A DNA stretch of 64,000 nt from Aliivibrio_A kagoshimensis (GCF_050337105.1 NZ_JAKJSQ010000006.1:1-64000), one strand, 5' to 3'; positions 8,409-18,251 are shown, numbered from the stretch's first letter. The notes: generated by a model not told the origin, from the sequence alone. Made by a program: numbers and translations.

Positions 8409-10232
8409 ATGTCTACTCCACAGATTGATAAACTAAGAAATATCGCGATTATCGCGCACGTTGACCACGGCAAAACGACGTTGGTTGATAAGCTGTTACA
8501 ACAGTCAGGTACCCTAGAATATCGTGGTGAGTCTGAAGAACGTGTAATGGACTCGAATGATATCGAGAAAGAGCGTGGCATCACCATTCTTGCAAAAAAC
8601 ACAGCAATTAACTGGAATGATTACCGCATCAACATCGTAGATACCCCTGGACACGCCGATTTCGGTGGCGAAGTTGAGCGTATTATGTCGATGGTTGATT
8701 CCGTATTATTGATTGTTGATGCGGTTGATGGCCCTATGCCTCAAACTCGCTTTGTAACTCAAAAAGCCTTCGCACACGGTCTTAAGCCAATTGTTGTCAT
8801 TAATAAGATTGACCGTCCTGGCTCTCGTCCTGAGTGGGTTATGGATCAAATCTTTGACCTATTTGATAATCTGGGCGCTACTGATGAGCAACTTGATTTC
8901 ACAACCGTCTATGCATCAGCATTAAACGGTTGGGCAACAATGGAAGGCGATACGGTTGGCGAAGATATGCAACCTCTATTCCAAGCGGTTGTTGATACCG
9001 TTGAACCACCTAAGGTTGACCTAGATGGTTCACTTCAAATGCAAATTTCGCAACTAGATTACAACTCATACGTGGGTGTTATCGGTGTTGCACGTGTTGC
9101 TCGTGGTTCTGTAAAACCTAACCAACAAATTACTATTGCAAGTGCTGATGGTAAAACACGTAATGCTAAAGTCGGTACGGTTCTTGGCTACTTAGGCCTT
9201 GAGCGTCACGAAGTTGAACAAGCTAACGCAGGTGATATTGTTGCGATTACGGGTCTGGGTGAGCTTAAAATTTCAGACACTATCTGTGACGTAAATAATG
9301 TTGATCCATTACCGCCTCTTTCGGTTGATGAGCCAACAGTTACTATGACTTTCCAAGTAAACACTTCTCCGTTTGCTGGTAAAGAAGGTAAGTACGTTAC
9401 TTCACGTAACATTTTAGAACGTCTTGAAAAAGAGTTGGTTCATAACGTAGCGTTACGTGTTGAAGAGACTGATAGCCCGGATCGCTTCCGTGTATCTGGT
9501 CGTGGTGAACTTCACCTTTCTATCTTGATTGAAAACATGCGTCGTGAAGGTTTCGAGCTTGCTGTATCTCGTCCTGAAGTTATCATTAAAGACGTTGACG
9601 GTCAGAAAATGGAACCGTTTGAAACCGTTACCATAGATGTTATTGAAGAACATCAAGGTGCCATTATGGAAAATATTGGTATTCGTAAGGGTGAACTTAC
9701 TGACATGGCACCAGATGGAAAAGGCCGTATCCGTATGGACTTTATGATGCCTTCTCGTGGCTTGATTGGTTTCCAAACTGAATTCTTAACAATGACTTCA
9801 GGTTCTGGTCTTATTTATCACTCATACGATCACTACGGTCCTCATAAAGGTGGCGAAATTGGTCAGCGTTCAAATGGCGTATTGATCTCTAACGGCACAG
9901 GTAAAGCGGTAACTTACTCACTGTTTAACCTACAAAGTCGTGGTCGCTTGTTCTCAGAGCACGGTGATGAAGTATATGAAGGTCAGATCGTCGGTATTCA
10001 TAACCGTAATAACGATTTAACCATCAACTGTTTACGCGGAAAGCAGCTGACAAACGTTCGTGCATCTGGTACGGATGAAGCACAGGTTCTTTCTCCTGCA
10101 ATCAAGTACACACTTGAGCAAGCTCTTGAATTCATCGATGATGATGAGCTAGTTGAAGTAACACCTGAAAGCATCCGTATTCGCAAGCGTCACCTAACGG
10201 AAAATGACCGTAAGCGTGCAAATCGCGGATAA
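8409..10232 (+). CDS. typA: Ribosome-associated GTPase TypA/BipA
   Basis: Translational GTPase that binds the ribosome and helps 50S assembly and stress or cold adaptation. The 607-residue protein has G1 HVDHGKTT (17-24), the DIEKERGITI switch, G3 DTPGHADFGG and G4 NKIDRPGSRP. EF-G-like domains II, III and V follow, and a C-terminal BipA-specific domain holds the PSRGLIGFQTEF segment. The ribosome site upstream of 8409 is weak (GAG about 14 bases away), but no better in-frame ATG exists before KLRNIAIIAHVDH. It is divergent from glnA, with its own terminator at 10277-10314. Confidence 0.97.
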   Translation: MSTPQIDKLRNIAIIAHVDHGKTTLVDKLLQQSGTLEYRGESEERVMDSNDIEKERGITILAKNTAINWNDYRINIVDTPGHADFGGEVERIMSMVDSVLLIVDAVDGPMPQTRFVTQKAFAHGLKPIVVINKIDRPGSRPEWVMDQIFDLFDNLGATDEQLDFTTVYASALNGWATMEGDTVGEDMQPLFQAVVDTVEPPKVDLDGSLQMQISQLDYNSYVGVIGVARVARGSVKPNQQITIASADGKTRNAKVGTVLGYLGLERHEVEQANAGDIVAITGLGELKISDTICDVNNVDPLPPLSVDEPTVTMTFQVNTSPFAGKEGKYVTSRNILERLEKELVHNVALRVEETDSPDRFRVSGRGELHLSILIENMRREGFELAVSRPEVIIKDVDGQKMEPFETVTIDVIEEHQGAIMENIGIRKGELTDMAPDGKGRIRMDFMMPSRGLIGFQTEFLTMTSGSGLIYHSYDHYGPHKGGEIGQRSNGVLISNGTGKAVTYSLFNLQSRGRLFSEHGDEVYEGQIVGIHNRNNDLTINCLRGKQLTNVRASGTDEAQVLSPAIKYTLEQALEFIDDDELVEVTPESIRIRKRHLTENDRKRANRG

Positions 10233-10276
10233 ACATAACAGTAGGTAGAGAACCATCTACTAACTGGTTGTGATAG

Positions 10277-10314
10277 AAATCCCTTCGTGGCTAGGCTGTG
10301 AAGGGATTTTTTTT
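10277..10314 (+). terminator. Rho-independent terminator after typA
   Basis: AAATCCCTTC at 10277-10286 pairs perfectly with GAAGGGATTT at 10300-10309, followed by T residues to 10314. It lies 45 bases past the typA stop. Confidence 0.92.
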
Positions 10315-10385
10315 ATCTGCTATAATGAGTTAGATAAATTCGAATGGAATGTCGACATTAATATGTGCAATAGAGTTGAAGAAAG

Positions 10386-11315
10386 ATGATAGGTATGGAT
10401 AAAATATTTTCGACACACAATGCACACCGCTTAACCGTGTTACTCAACTACTTTCGTTACCTTTGGCAGCGAATTGGTCATGACCGTTTACCGGTAAGCG
10501 CTGGCTATATGGCTTACATTACTCTGCTCTCATTGGTACCACTGCTCACTGTTCTGCTCTCTGTGCTGTCCCATTTTCCCATCTTTTCTGGTGTGGGTGA
10601 GGTGATACAGCAGTTTGTGATCAGCAATTTTGTGCCTGCAGCGGGGGAAGCTGTTGAACAATCACTTAATGAGTTTATTTCAAATACTGGCAAGATGACT
10701 GCGGTAGGTAGCTTGTTTCTTTTTGTCGCCGCCGTCATGCTGATTTCATCCATTGATAAAAGTTTGAATTTCATCTGGCGAGTCAAGCAGAGTCGTCGTC
10801 GAATCTACTCGTTTTCTATGTACTGGATGGTCTTAACCCTAGGTCCACTATTTGTAGGAGCCAGTATTGCCGCCAGTTCCTACTTGGCGTCACTGTCGAT
10901 CCTAGAAGGGGAGTTGGCCAGTGGCTTTTATCATCAGTTGTTGGGGTGGCTACCTATCATTCTCTCTTTTTGCGCTTTTGGTGTGCTCTATCTGCTGGTG
11001 CCTAACAAAAAAGTGCACCTGTTACATGCGTTAATCGGTGCGCTGGTTGCCAGTGTACTGTTTGAGTTGAGCAAAGATGGGTTTGCCCTATATATCACCC
11101 GGTTCCCATCCTATCAACTGATATACGGAGCACTGGCCGCAATACCCATTTTATTTGTGTGGGTATATCTATGTTGGCTTATTGTATTGCTCGGTGCAGA
11201 GATCACTGCAAGTTTAGGTGAACACGATAAGTGGCGGTATTTACCCACACAGTCATTCGATACACATTCAATAGAGAGTAAAGATAGTGATAGCATTGAT
11301 ACAACGAGTAAGTGA
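10386..11315 (+). CDS. yihY: YihY family inner-membrane protein (UPF0761, BrkB-like)
   Basis: Integral membrane protein of unknown function in the YihY/BrkB family, once annotated as ribonuclease BN. The 309 residues contain about six hydrophobic helices, roughly at 33-58, 98-118, 137-163, 184-206, 214-236 and 245-270. The family-typical AGYMAYITLLSLVPL and LIYGALAAIPILFVWVYL segments are present, with a polar serine/aspartate-rich tail. ATG 10386 and ATG 10395 are both possible starts; GAAGAAAG ends directly before the first, so the second is better spaced. The last 29 bases overlap dtd, which suggests co-translation. Confidence 0.88.
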   Translation: MIGMDKIFSTHNAHRLTVLLNYFRYLWQRIGHDRLPVSAGYMAYITLLSLVPLLTVLLSVLSHFPIFSGVGEVIQQFVISNFVPAAGEAVEQSLNEFISNTGKMTAVGSLFLFVAAVMLISSIDKSLNFIWRVKQSRRRIYSFSMYWMVLTLGPLFVGASIAASSYLASLSILEGELASGFYHQLLGWLPIILSFCAFGVLYLLVPNKKVHLLHALIGALVASVLFELSKDGFALYITRFPSYQLIYGALAAIPILFVWVYLCWLIVLLGAEITASLGEHDKWRYLPTQSFDTHSIESKDSDSIDTTSK

Positions 11316-11724
11316 CGCTTGTGTAAAAGTTGATGGCAACCGTGTTGGTGAAATTGGACAGGGATTATTGGTACTGCTCGGGGTTGAAAAAGGCGATGAT
11401 GAGAGCAAAGCTAATCGGTTGGTTGAACGAGTTTTAGGTTATCGAGTGTTTGAAGATGCCGACGGTAAGATGAATTTAAATGTACAACAAGTGAACGGTA
11501 GTCTATTAGTAGTGTCTCAATTTACACTGCCAGCGGATACTAAGAAAGGAACACGACCAGGATTCTCCAAAGGAGCGGCTCCTGAAGAGGCACAGAGGTT
11601 ATATAACTACTTCTCTGACAAGTGCGCTGATACATCCATTACTACCGAGAGAGGGCGTTTTGGTGCGGATATGAAGGTATCACTGACCAATGATGGTCCC
11701 GTGACTTTCTGGCTACAAGTATAA
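11287..11724 (+). CDS. dtd: D-aminoacyl-tRNA deacylase
   Basis: Removes D-amino acids, and mischarged glycine, from tRNA. The 145-residue protein begins MIALIQRVSDACVKVDG and carries the two active-site signatures of the family: SQFTL near residue 78 and the C-terminal GPVTFWLQV. Start is a GTG at 11287 with GAGAG upstream, inside the 3' end of yihY; the protein start is conserved across the family, so the overlap looks real. Confidence 0.95.
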   Translation: MIALIQRVSDACVKVDGNRVGEIGQGLLVLLGVEKGDDESKANRLVERVLGYRVFEDADGKMNLNVQQVNGSLLVVSQFTLPADTKKGTRPGFSKGAAPEEAQRLYNYFSDKCADTSITTERGRFGADMKVSLTNDGPVTFWLQV

Positions 11725-11761
11725 TCAGCCAACCAATTTACTACTGCGTGAGAGGGAGTTC

Positions 11762-12670
11762 ATGTTTCGTTTAATTACCCCAAAAACTGATGATGAATAT
11801 AAACGGTATTATCACTTCCGATGGCAAATATTGCGTGAAATGTGGCACCAACCTGAGGGGTCAGAGCGTGATGCCTATGATGAGGTCAGTCAGCATCGGA
11901 TGATTGTTGACAGCAAAGGGAACCCCCTTGCGGTTGGTCGGCTTTATCTCACACCAGATAATGACGGACAGATTCGATATATGGCGGTCTCTCCACAATA
12001 TCGAGGTAAAGGTATCGGAGCCTTGGTACTGATCGCTTTAGAGTCTTACGCTCGACAAGAAAATGCCAAACGTTTGGTCTGTAATGCCCGTGAAGAGGCA
12101 ATACCTTTTTATCTGCAAAATGGCTTTGAAAGCCAAGGTGAAATGAGTGATGAGCGAGGGCCAATACGTCACCAACAAATGCTAAAACCATTGGATCCTA
12201 TGGCGGATGTATTGAGACGACCAGATTGGTGCGCGGAACTGCAAGAGCGTTGGAGCAAAGAGATCCCGATCAGTGAAAAGATGGGCATCAAAATCACCCA
12301 GTACACCGGTTATCGTTTTGAAGTTGGCGCGGTAATGAATGCCAATTTAAACCCACACAACACCATGTTTGCTGGCAGTATTTTCACCATGGCAACCTTA
12401 GCTGGTTGGGGGTTGGTGTGGCTGCTAATGAAAGAGCGAAACTTACTTGGAGACATTGTGTTAGCAGATAGCCATATCCGTTATCGTAAACCGATTAAAA
12501 GTAACCCAAGAGCGGTCTCCTCTTTAGATAGCTTGAGTGGTGATCTGCGTAGACTAGCAAGTGGACGTCAGGCTCGTTTTCAGATTACCGTGAGCCTATT
12601 CAGTGGTGATGAGGAGTGCGCAGAGTTCACCGGAACTTATATGCTGCTGCCTCAAGGAAATAAATACTAA
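11762..12670 (+). CDS. madA: GNAT-hotdog fusion protein of the YiiD/MadA type
   Basis: Two-domain cytosolic enzyme. Residues 1-145 form a GNAT N-acyltransferase fold, with the acetyl-CoA loop in VSPQYRGKGIGALVL. Residues 165-302 form a YiiD-type hotdog thioesterase domain (LNPHNTMFAGSIFTM and DSHIRYRKPI). Escherichia coli YiiD was reported as a malonyl-ACP decarboxylase, MadA, that can start fatty acid synthesis; I apply the symbol by family resemblance only. The ribosome site is GAGAGGGAG, 37 bp after dtd on the same strand, so yihY-dtd-madA is probably one transcript. Its end meets the convergent AsmA-like gene with a 7-bp gap. Confidence 0.82.
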   Translation: MFRLITPKTDDEYKRYYHFRWQILREMWHQPEGSERDAYDEVSQHRMIVDSKGNPLAVGRLYLTPDNDGQIRYMAVSPQYRGKGIGALVLIALESYARQENAKRLVCNAREEAIPFYLQNGFESQGEMSDERGPIRHQQMLKPLDPMADVLRRPDWCAELQERWSKEIPISEKMGIKITQYTGYRFEVGAVMNANLNPHNTMFAGSIFTMATLAGWGLVWLLMKERNLLGDIVLADSHIRYRKPIKSNPRAVSSLDSLSGDLRRLASGRQARFQITVSLFSGDEECAEFTGTYMLLPQGNKY

Positions 12671-12677
12671 TCGACTA

Positions 12678-14621
12678 TCACTCCTTAGAGGTGTCGCAGG
12701 AGTTAATGATTTCCATCTCCTGCACATTTACCGCTCGGTTTATTTGCTGACACTCTTGACTGAACTGATAACTCAGAGAGCTTTTTTGCGGTGACACCAG
12801 ATCGTAGTCACCCTCAAGATGTAAGATAAAATCATCTCCAGAGACATCGACAGGGGATACCGTGACTCTTCCTCTATCCGCAGATACCTCAATGGCTGAA
12901 CTATCGAGAGCGAAAGGACCACCACCCTGCTCTTTATCAGTATGGATTTTTAACTGTCGTTGCCAAAGTTGCTGCCCGTCCATTGAAGAGAGGACGTTTC
13001 TTGGCACGAGTATTAACCGACCTTCAAGACTGTAGTTAAAGGCGGTTCGGTTAGCAATCAATCCTTTAGCGGATAAGTTTAGCTCGGCATCTCCGCTGAT
13101 GGAGAGTTCAGGGTCTATCCATTGAGAGATCACATTTATTGGAACCCCATCACCAATGGCAGATAGCGACCAAGGCTGACTGTCACTATGCAAATCGACG
13201 TTACCAGTGATGTCTAGTAATCCTGCGGCAAAAGGAAAGACTGCACGTTCAATGATCCATTCGCCACCCATGCTATTCATCTTCACTAAGGGTTGCTCAG
13301 TGGTCAGGTAGTCAATACTGGCACTGGAAGCGCTCATACTGATGTTTCCACTCCACAAGCCCCATTGGTCATTCTGCTGTAGCTCTAACCCTTTTCCTTC
13401 CATTTCCAGTGACGTTATCTGGAAAGGGTGAGGATCATTCGCATTGATAATTTTACTGTTCTTGATAGAGAGTTGGGCAATATCAAGTTGAGAAAGGCCG
13501 TTTATATACGCACTGACTTTGTTTTTGATATCGGTGTCAACAATCCACTTAAGATGACTAATATTGAGAGACTCAAGATTAACGGTGGTTGGTGATACTT
13601 GGCCAGTGAACTGTATTGAACCGTTGAAGATCTGTAGGGATGCGTGTTCAACTTCAGCCCGATTATCACGAATAGAGAACTGAACAATCGGGCTTTCAAT
13701 CAGCTGTTGGTTGAGCTGAATAGAGTCAGCACTGAAGGTCCACTCACTCTGTTGTTGCCAAAATGAGCGGTTCAGATCGATATTTTGCGCTGTTAGGTTC
13801 AGTTGGTTAGCTGAAAATTCAGGCAGTTCAATATTGCTGTTTAGCAGGTCGATTCGTTCTAATTGGAACTGATAATCTTGTTCGGTAATATGCATTAAAT
13901 ACTGTGTTGCTTGCTGAAATGAATCTGACTCAAGATTTAAATGACTGATAGTTAAGCTGGGAACTTTCCAGATTTTACTATCAATAAGCTCTGCTTGAGC
14001 GGTAATTTCACTCTGCTGCCAGGTAAAGGACAAACCGTAAAGTGTGGTCAGATTCGGAGCATAGTGGCCATTTATTAGGAGGTTGTTGAGTGCTTCACCG
14101 TGCCAGTAGAGCTGCTTGGCTGAAAATTGGAATTTACCGCTAAACTGCAGAGACGATTGTGACATATCGACGCCACTTTCAAACTGCACGCTTGCTTCTC
14201 TTAATACAAGTTCGTTGTCTGCGTAATCCAAATTATTGATAGAGAGTTGGTTGATCTGAATCCAGTCATACAGTGCTAATGCAGGTTTACCTTGCTGCAG
14301 ACTCATACCATCAACAAGTAGACTTTTGAGCTGTAACTTTGAGTCTTGTATAAATCTAGGTGCAATCCACAGCTCGAGCCGTTCAATGTGTAGAGGAGCA
14401 CTCTTAGCTTGCTTGATCGTTATATCTTTCATGTGGACGTAGAGAGGAGACTGGATATCATAATCGACCTGACCAATATGTACCGAGTTATCCGCGTACT
14501 TGCCAAGCAGTTGATTGATGACAGGTTCGGCGTATTTTGTCTGTAGAAGAATCGCAACAGAGGAGATGGCTAGCATCAATAAGATGATCAGTGTAAGAAG
14601 TAGTTTTGCCGCAAATTTCAT
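12678..14621 (-). CDS. AsmA family envelope protein
   Basis: Probable inner-membrane-anchored periplasmic protein of the AsmA-like class, relatives of which act in lipid transport and outer-membrane assembly. It has 647 residues: a single N-terminal signal anchor at about 6-27, then a long beta-rich region with many short hydrophobic strands and no catalytic motif. The beginning (KYADNSVHIGQVDYDIQSPL) resembles the AsmA N-terminal domain. GAGGG precedes the ATG by 6 bases. Monocistronic, convergent with madA and just downstream of the pckA terminator. Assignment beyond AsmA-like is not possible from sequence alone. Confidence 0.75.
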   Translation of the reverse strand: MKFAAKLLLTLIILLMLAISSVAILLQTKYAEPVINQLLGKYADNSVHIGQVDYDIQSPLYVHMKDITIKQAKSAPLHIERLELWIAPRFIQDSKLQLKSLLVDGMSLQQGKPALALYDWIQINQLSINNLDYADNELVLREASVQFESGVDMSQSSLQFSGKFQFSAKQLYWHGEALNNLLINGHYAPNLTTLYGLSFTWQQSEITAQAELIDSKIWKVPSLTISHLNLESDSFQQATQYLMHITEQDYQFQLERIDLLNSNIELPEFSANQLNLTAQNIDLNRSFWQQQSEWTFSADSIQLNQQLIESPIVQFSIRDNRAEVEHASLQIFNGSIQFTGQVSPTTVNLESLNISHLKWIVDTDIKNKVSAYINGLSQLDIAQLSIKNSKIINANDPHPFQITSLEMEGKGLELQQNDQWGLWSGNISMSASSASIDYLTTEQPLVKMNSMGGEWIIERAVFPFAAGLLDITGNVDLHSDSQPWSLSAIGDGVPINVISQWIDPELSISGDAELNLSAKGLIANRTAFNYSLEGRLILVPRNVLSSMDGQQLWQRQLKIHTDKEQGGGPFALDSSAIEVSADRGRVTVSPVDVSGDDFILHLEGDYDLVSPQKSSLSYQFSQECQQINRAVNVQEMEIINSCDTSKE

Positions 14622-14685
14622 GGATAACCCTCAGTATTAGAACCCAACACTGACGGAAAATTAGGGAATATACAAGTGAGAAAAC

Positions 14686-14713
14686 AGAAAAAAGCCCTTC
14701 AGGTGAAGGGCTT
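14686..14713 (-). terminator. Rho-independent terminator after pckA
   Basis: AAGCCCTTC at 14692-14700 pairs perfectly with GAAGGGCTT at 14705-14713 around AGGT. On the minus strand the hairpin is followed by a T-rich run. It lies 37 bases past the pckA stop. Confidence 0.9.
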
Positions 14714-14749
14714 GAGATCCAGATAGCTTTTTAAAATCTGAAGTGGGGA

Positions 14750-16384
14750 TTAATCTCGCTGCGGTCCAGCAGCCACTAAAGATTTCCCTTCATCATTATC
14801 CGTGTATTGATCAAAGTTATTGATGAACAGTTGGGCTAAATCATCGGCTTTCTCATCCCACTCTTTGCTCTCTGGGTACGTATCACGAGGGTCAAGAATA
14901 GAAGGGTCAACATCATGAAGTGCAGTCGGTACTTCAAGATTAAACACAGGGATCATCTTAGTTGGTGCATCATCGATTGAACCATCTAAAATCGCGTCAA
15001 TAATGCCACGAGTATCTTTAATTGAGATACGTTTACCTGTGCCATTCCAACCGGTGTTGACTAGGTAAGCTTCAGCGCCTGAAGCTTCCATACGTTTAAC
15101 TAACACTTCAGCATATTTGGTTGGGTGAAGCATTAAGAAGGCTGCACCAAATGCCGCTGAGAAGGTTGGTGTCGGCTCAGTAATGCCTCGTTCAGTACCA
15201 GCAAGCTTTGCAGTAAAGCCTGATAGGAAGTGATATTTCGTCTGCTCAGGGGTTAACTTAGAGACAGGGGGTAAAATACCAAATGCATCTGCAGTTAAGA
15301 AAATCACTTTAGTAGCGTGACCCGCTTTTGATACTGGCTTAACGATATTTTCAATGTGGTAAATAGGGTAAGAAACACGAGTGTTCTCAGTTTTTGACCC
15401 GTCATTGAAATCGATCGATGCGTTATTACGAACCGTTACATTCTCAAGTAGAGCATCACGGCAGATAGCATTGTAAATATCTGGTTCTGCTTCTTTGGAA
15501 AGGCGAATGGTTTTTGCGTAGCAACCGCCTTCAAAGTTGAAGATACCATCATCATCCCAGCCGTGCTCATCATCACCAATCAGTTGACGTTTTGGATCCG
15601 TTGAAAGAGTCGTTTTACCGGTACCCGATAGACCGAAGAAGATAGAGGTATCTCCTTTCTCTCCTACATTGGCAGAACAGTGCATAGACGCAATGTCTTT
15701 TTGAGGAAGTAGGTAGTTCATTACAGCGAACAGACCTTTTTTCATCTCACCGCCGTACCAAGTACCACCAATGATTTGAATGCGTTCTGTCAGGTTGAAA
15801 GCAACAAAGTTTTCAGAGTTAAGTCCCTGCTCTTTCCAATTTGGGTTAGTGGTTTTCGCACCGTTCATGACTACGAAGTCTGGTTCAAAGGTTTCTAGCT
15901 CTTTGTCAGTAGGGCGGATAAACATGTTTTTTACAAAGTGTGCTTGCCAAGCTACCTCTGTGATAATACGAACACATAAACGAGAGTCTGGATTGGCACC
16001 ACAATATGCATCGATAACAAATAGACGCTTGCTAGACAATTGCTCAGTGACTAAAGATTTTAGATCAGACCACACTTCCTGTGTTATCGCTTTGTTATCA
16101 TTTTTACCTTGATCAGACCACCAAAGTGTATCGCTAGTGGTATCATCTTTAACAATGTACTTATCTTTTGGTGAGCGCCCAGTAAAAATTCCGGTATCAA
16201 CGGCAACCGCACCTAGCTCAGTAACAGTCCCTTTCTCATACCCTTCTAGCCCAGTACGAGTCTCTTCAATAAAAAGCTCTTCATAAGAAGGATTACGCAG
16301 AATTTCTTTCACGCCAGTTAGACCATATTTAGATAGGTCGATGCCTTGCGCAACCTTTGTGTCATGTCCGTTATTAACGCTCAT
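14750..16384 (-). CDS. pckA: Phosphoenolpyruvate carboxykinase (ATP)
   Basis: First committed gluconeogenic step: oxaloacetate plus ATP to phosphoenolpyruvate, carbon dioxide and ADP. It has the PEPCK signature FFGLSGTGKTTLS, preceded by the metal-site HCSANVG. The kinase-2 segment is GDDEHGWDD, and TGRSPKDKYIV binds substrate. I place the start at 16384, where CAGGAG stands 5 bases before the ATG, giving 544 residues beginning MSVNNGHD. An in-frame extension up to 16438 adds 18 residues with no family counterpart. It has a strong terminator downstream and about 320 bp of non-coding DNA upstream. Confidence 0.97.
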   Translation of the reverse strand: MSVNNGHDTKVAQGIDLSKYGLTGVKEILRNPSYEELFIEETRTGLEGYEKGTVTELGAVAVDTGIFTGRSPKDKYIVKDDTTSDTLWWSDQGKNDNKAITQEVWSDLKSLVTEQLSSKRLFVIDAYCGANPDSRLCVRIITEVAWQAHFVKNMFIRPTDKELETFEPDFVVMNGAKTTNPNWKEQGLNSENFVAFNLTERIQIIGGTWYGGEMKKGLFAVMNYLLPQKDIASMHCSANVGEKGDTSIFFGLSGTGKTTLSTDPKRQLIGDDEHGWDDDGIFNFEGGCYAKTIRLSKEAEPDIYNAICRDALLENVTVRNNASIDFNDGSKTENTRVSYPIYHIENIVKPVSKAGHATKVIFLTADAFGILPPVSKLTPEQTKYHFLSGFTAKLAGTERGITEPTPTFSAAFGAAFLMLHPTKYAEVLVKRMEASGAEAYLVNTGWNGTGKRISIKDTRGIIDAILDGSIDDAPTKMIPVFNLEVPTALHDVDPSILDPRDTYPESKEWDEKADDLAQLFINNFDQYTDNDEGKSLVAAGPQRD

Positions 16385-16636
16385 AGGTGCTCCTGTAGGG
16401 GGTAAAATTGTCTGACTAACTGTCGACCATGCTAGCAACCTGAAAATACCTCAGGTTAATGATGTAAATATAAACCGAAACTATTGTTAAGATCTTACGC
16501 CTTAATCATTTTCTGGCTATACCTATATTCTATCCTTAAGTTTATCGTTTGCGCTAGATGTAGATGATTATTACTTGTACAAAATTAAGTGAGTATTTAT
16601 AAGAGTAAAAAGCGTTTATTTAGAAACGTAGAACAC
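16385..16636. other. Intergenic region upstream of pckA
   Basis: This stretch, with the hslO terminator beside it, separates hslO from pckA, both leftward genes. It must hold the pckA promoter. It is AT-rich; I find no convincing -35/-10 pair, CRP palindrome or small gene. Confidence 0.5.
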
Positions 16637-16663
16637 AAAAAAGCCAGCACGACGGCTGGCTTT
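16637..16663 (-). terminator. Rho-independent terminator after hslO
   Basis: AAAGCCAGC at 16640-16648 and GCTGGCTTT at 16655-16663 are perfect complements around CACGAC region loop bases. On the minus strand the hairpin runs into six T residues. It lies 43 bases after the hslO stop. Confidence 0.9.
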
Positions 16664-16705
16664 TACTTGACTTATTGTTACTGAGAAATAAACCAGTTAA
16701 GCGAA

Positions 16706-17581
16706 TTAATGTAGCTTTTCATTACCTTTTACTGCATTTTCGAATAAGTTGGCAACATCAACACTATCAAAGTTGTAAGTGGTGCCGCAATAATCGCAAT
16801 GAAGAGAAACTTTTCCTTCTTGCGAAATGATGTCATTAATTTCTTCACGATTAATTGTGATAATTGCGGCTCCGCTCCGATCTCTTGAACATCCACAGAA
16901 AAATTCAACACTTTGAGGATCGAATAATTTTACTGATTCTTGGTTGTAAAGACGGTAAAGAAGGTCTTCTGCTACTAAGGTAAATAGCTCTTCATTTTTC
17001 ACCGTATCTGTTAATTGTTCTAAGTGTTCAAAATCATCTTCGGAACCTGTGCCATCTGGCATCACTTGTAACAACATACCAGCAGCGTGTGCTTTTCCAT
17101 TTACGTCACCAAGACGGATCCATAACCGTGTTTTTAGTTGTTCCGAACGTTCAAAGTAGGCTTCCAGACACTGAGATAAGTTGTCACCTTCTAAAGCGAC
17201 TACACCTTGATAGCGCTCGCCTTTATTCGGAGTAATAGTGATCACTAAGTGACCCTTACCTAGTGCTTCGTGTAAACCTGCATCATCGGCAACCTCACCA
17301 TCATAACGGGCAACCCCTCGCACTTTTTGATTGTTATCGCCATTGATAACCACTAAAGATACTGGGCCATCCCCTTGCAGTTGAAGCGTAATTGACCCTT
17401 CAAATTTTAAGGTGGCCGTGAGAAGAGTTGTTGCAACTAACAGCTCTCCCAGTAAGTTTTGAACGGCAGTCGGGTACTCTTTGCTAGAGATTATCTGCTG
17501 ATAGGCGTCGTCTAGTTGAACAAGCTCCCCACGAACGGAGAGATCTTCAAATAGATATCGATGCAAAGTATTGTTGGCCAT
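16706..17581 (-). CDS. hslO: Redox-regulated chaperone Hsp33
   Basis: Cytosolic holdase switched on by oxidation and heat. Its four zinc-binding cysteines are visible as FCGCSRDR (CxC) and HCDYCGTTY (CxxC) near the C-terminus, in the order seen in all Hsp33. The 291-residue length is normal and the N-terminus (LHRYLFEDLSVRGELVQL) is typical. It starts 19 bp after hslR, consistent with a heat-shock pair on one transcript. Confidence 0.96.
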   Translation of the reverse strand: MANNTLHRYLFEDLSVRGELVQLDDAYQQIISSKEYPTAVQNLLGELLVATTLLTATLKFEGSITLQLQGDGPVSLVVINGDNNQKVRGVARYDGEVADDAGLHEALGKGHLVITITPNKGERYQGVVALEGDNLSQCLEAYFERSEQLKTRLWIRLGDVNGKAHAAGMLLQVMPDGTGSEDDFEHLEQLTDTVKNEELFTLVAEDLLYRLYNQESVKLFDPQSVEFFCGCSRDRSGAAIITINREEINDIISQEGKVSLHCDYCGTTYNFDSVDVANLFENAVKGNEKLH

Positions 17582-17600
17582 TAGCTGCTCCAGCTTTGAT

Positions 17601-18020
17601 TTAATCGTTGTCGACTAAATTGTTAATATTTTTAAATTTAATGATGTCACGTCGCTGTTTTTTATCTGGGCGTCTCTCTGGACTAGGACTGACTGCGTGT
17701 AGTTTTCGTTTCAAATGATTCTCTTGACGAAGTTCGATGCTCTGTTCTGTTTCAGAGTAGAGCAGTTCCGCTTCTGGAGCTCCACGTCGCTGATCGGAAA
17801 TTTTCAAAATGGTGATGGTTTTCTCATCATTACCTTGACGAAGTTTGATCACCGCATTGAGCTCAACCATTTTACTTGGTTTAGAGCGCTGACCATTATA
17901 ATGAACTTTTCCACCATCAACCATGTTTCTTGCGATTGAACGTGTTTTATAGAAACGAGCAGCCCATAGCCATTTATCGAGACGAACTTGGTTATTTGTG
18001 CTGCTTTTATTTGAACTCAT
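17601..18020 (-). CDS. hslR: Heat shock protein 15, ribosome-associated S4 protein
   Basis: RNA-binding protein that rescues stalled free 50S subunits carrying nascent chains. It has an S4 fold at residues 9-70 (VRLDKWLWAARFYKTRS and GGKVHYNGQRSKPS) and a basic tail (RPDKKQRRD). The start at 18020 is supported by GGAAAG seven bases upstream and gives 139 residues; an in-frame ATA-linked extension to 18038 lacks such a site. It is the first gene of the hslR-hslO pair and divergent from the type II secretion operon. Confidence 0.93.
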   Translation of the reverse strand: MSSNKSSTNNQVRLDKWLWAARFYKTRSIARNMVDGGKVHYNGQRSKPSKMVELNAVIKLRQGNDEKTITILKISDQRRGAPEAELLYSETEQSIELRQENHLKRKLHAVSPSPERRPDKKQRRDIIKFKNINNLVDND

Positions 18021-18251
18021 GGCTACTTTCCGAATCAAAGAACGACTCTCCTTATATGGAGATGGCTGATAACAATTTCAAGCATAGATAACTGGCGTGC
18101 TGTTAATTAGTATTGATAGAATTAATAGACCTTTTTTTGTGATAAGTAGACCAAGTACGGTTATTCATACTTCATTTTAGCCGCATTATTACGGACTTAG
18201 TGATGTTTATTGGTTAAGATTACCAGATAGATAAAAAGAGACGTTAACCTA

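Noticed and set aside
16385..16438. 18-residue N-terminal extension of pckA
   Set aside because: The best ribosome site (CAGGAG) precedes the ATG at 16384, and the extension has no family counterpart.
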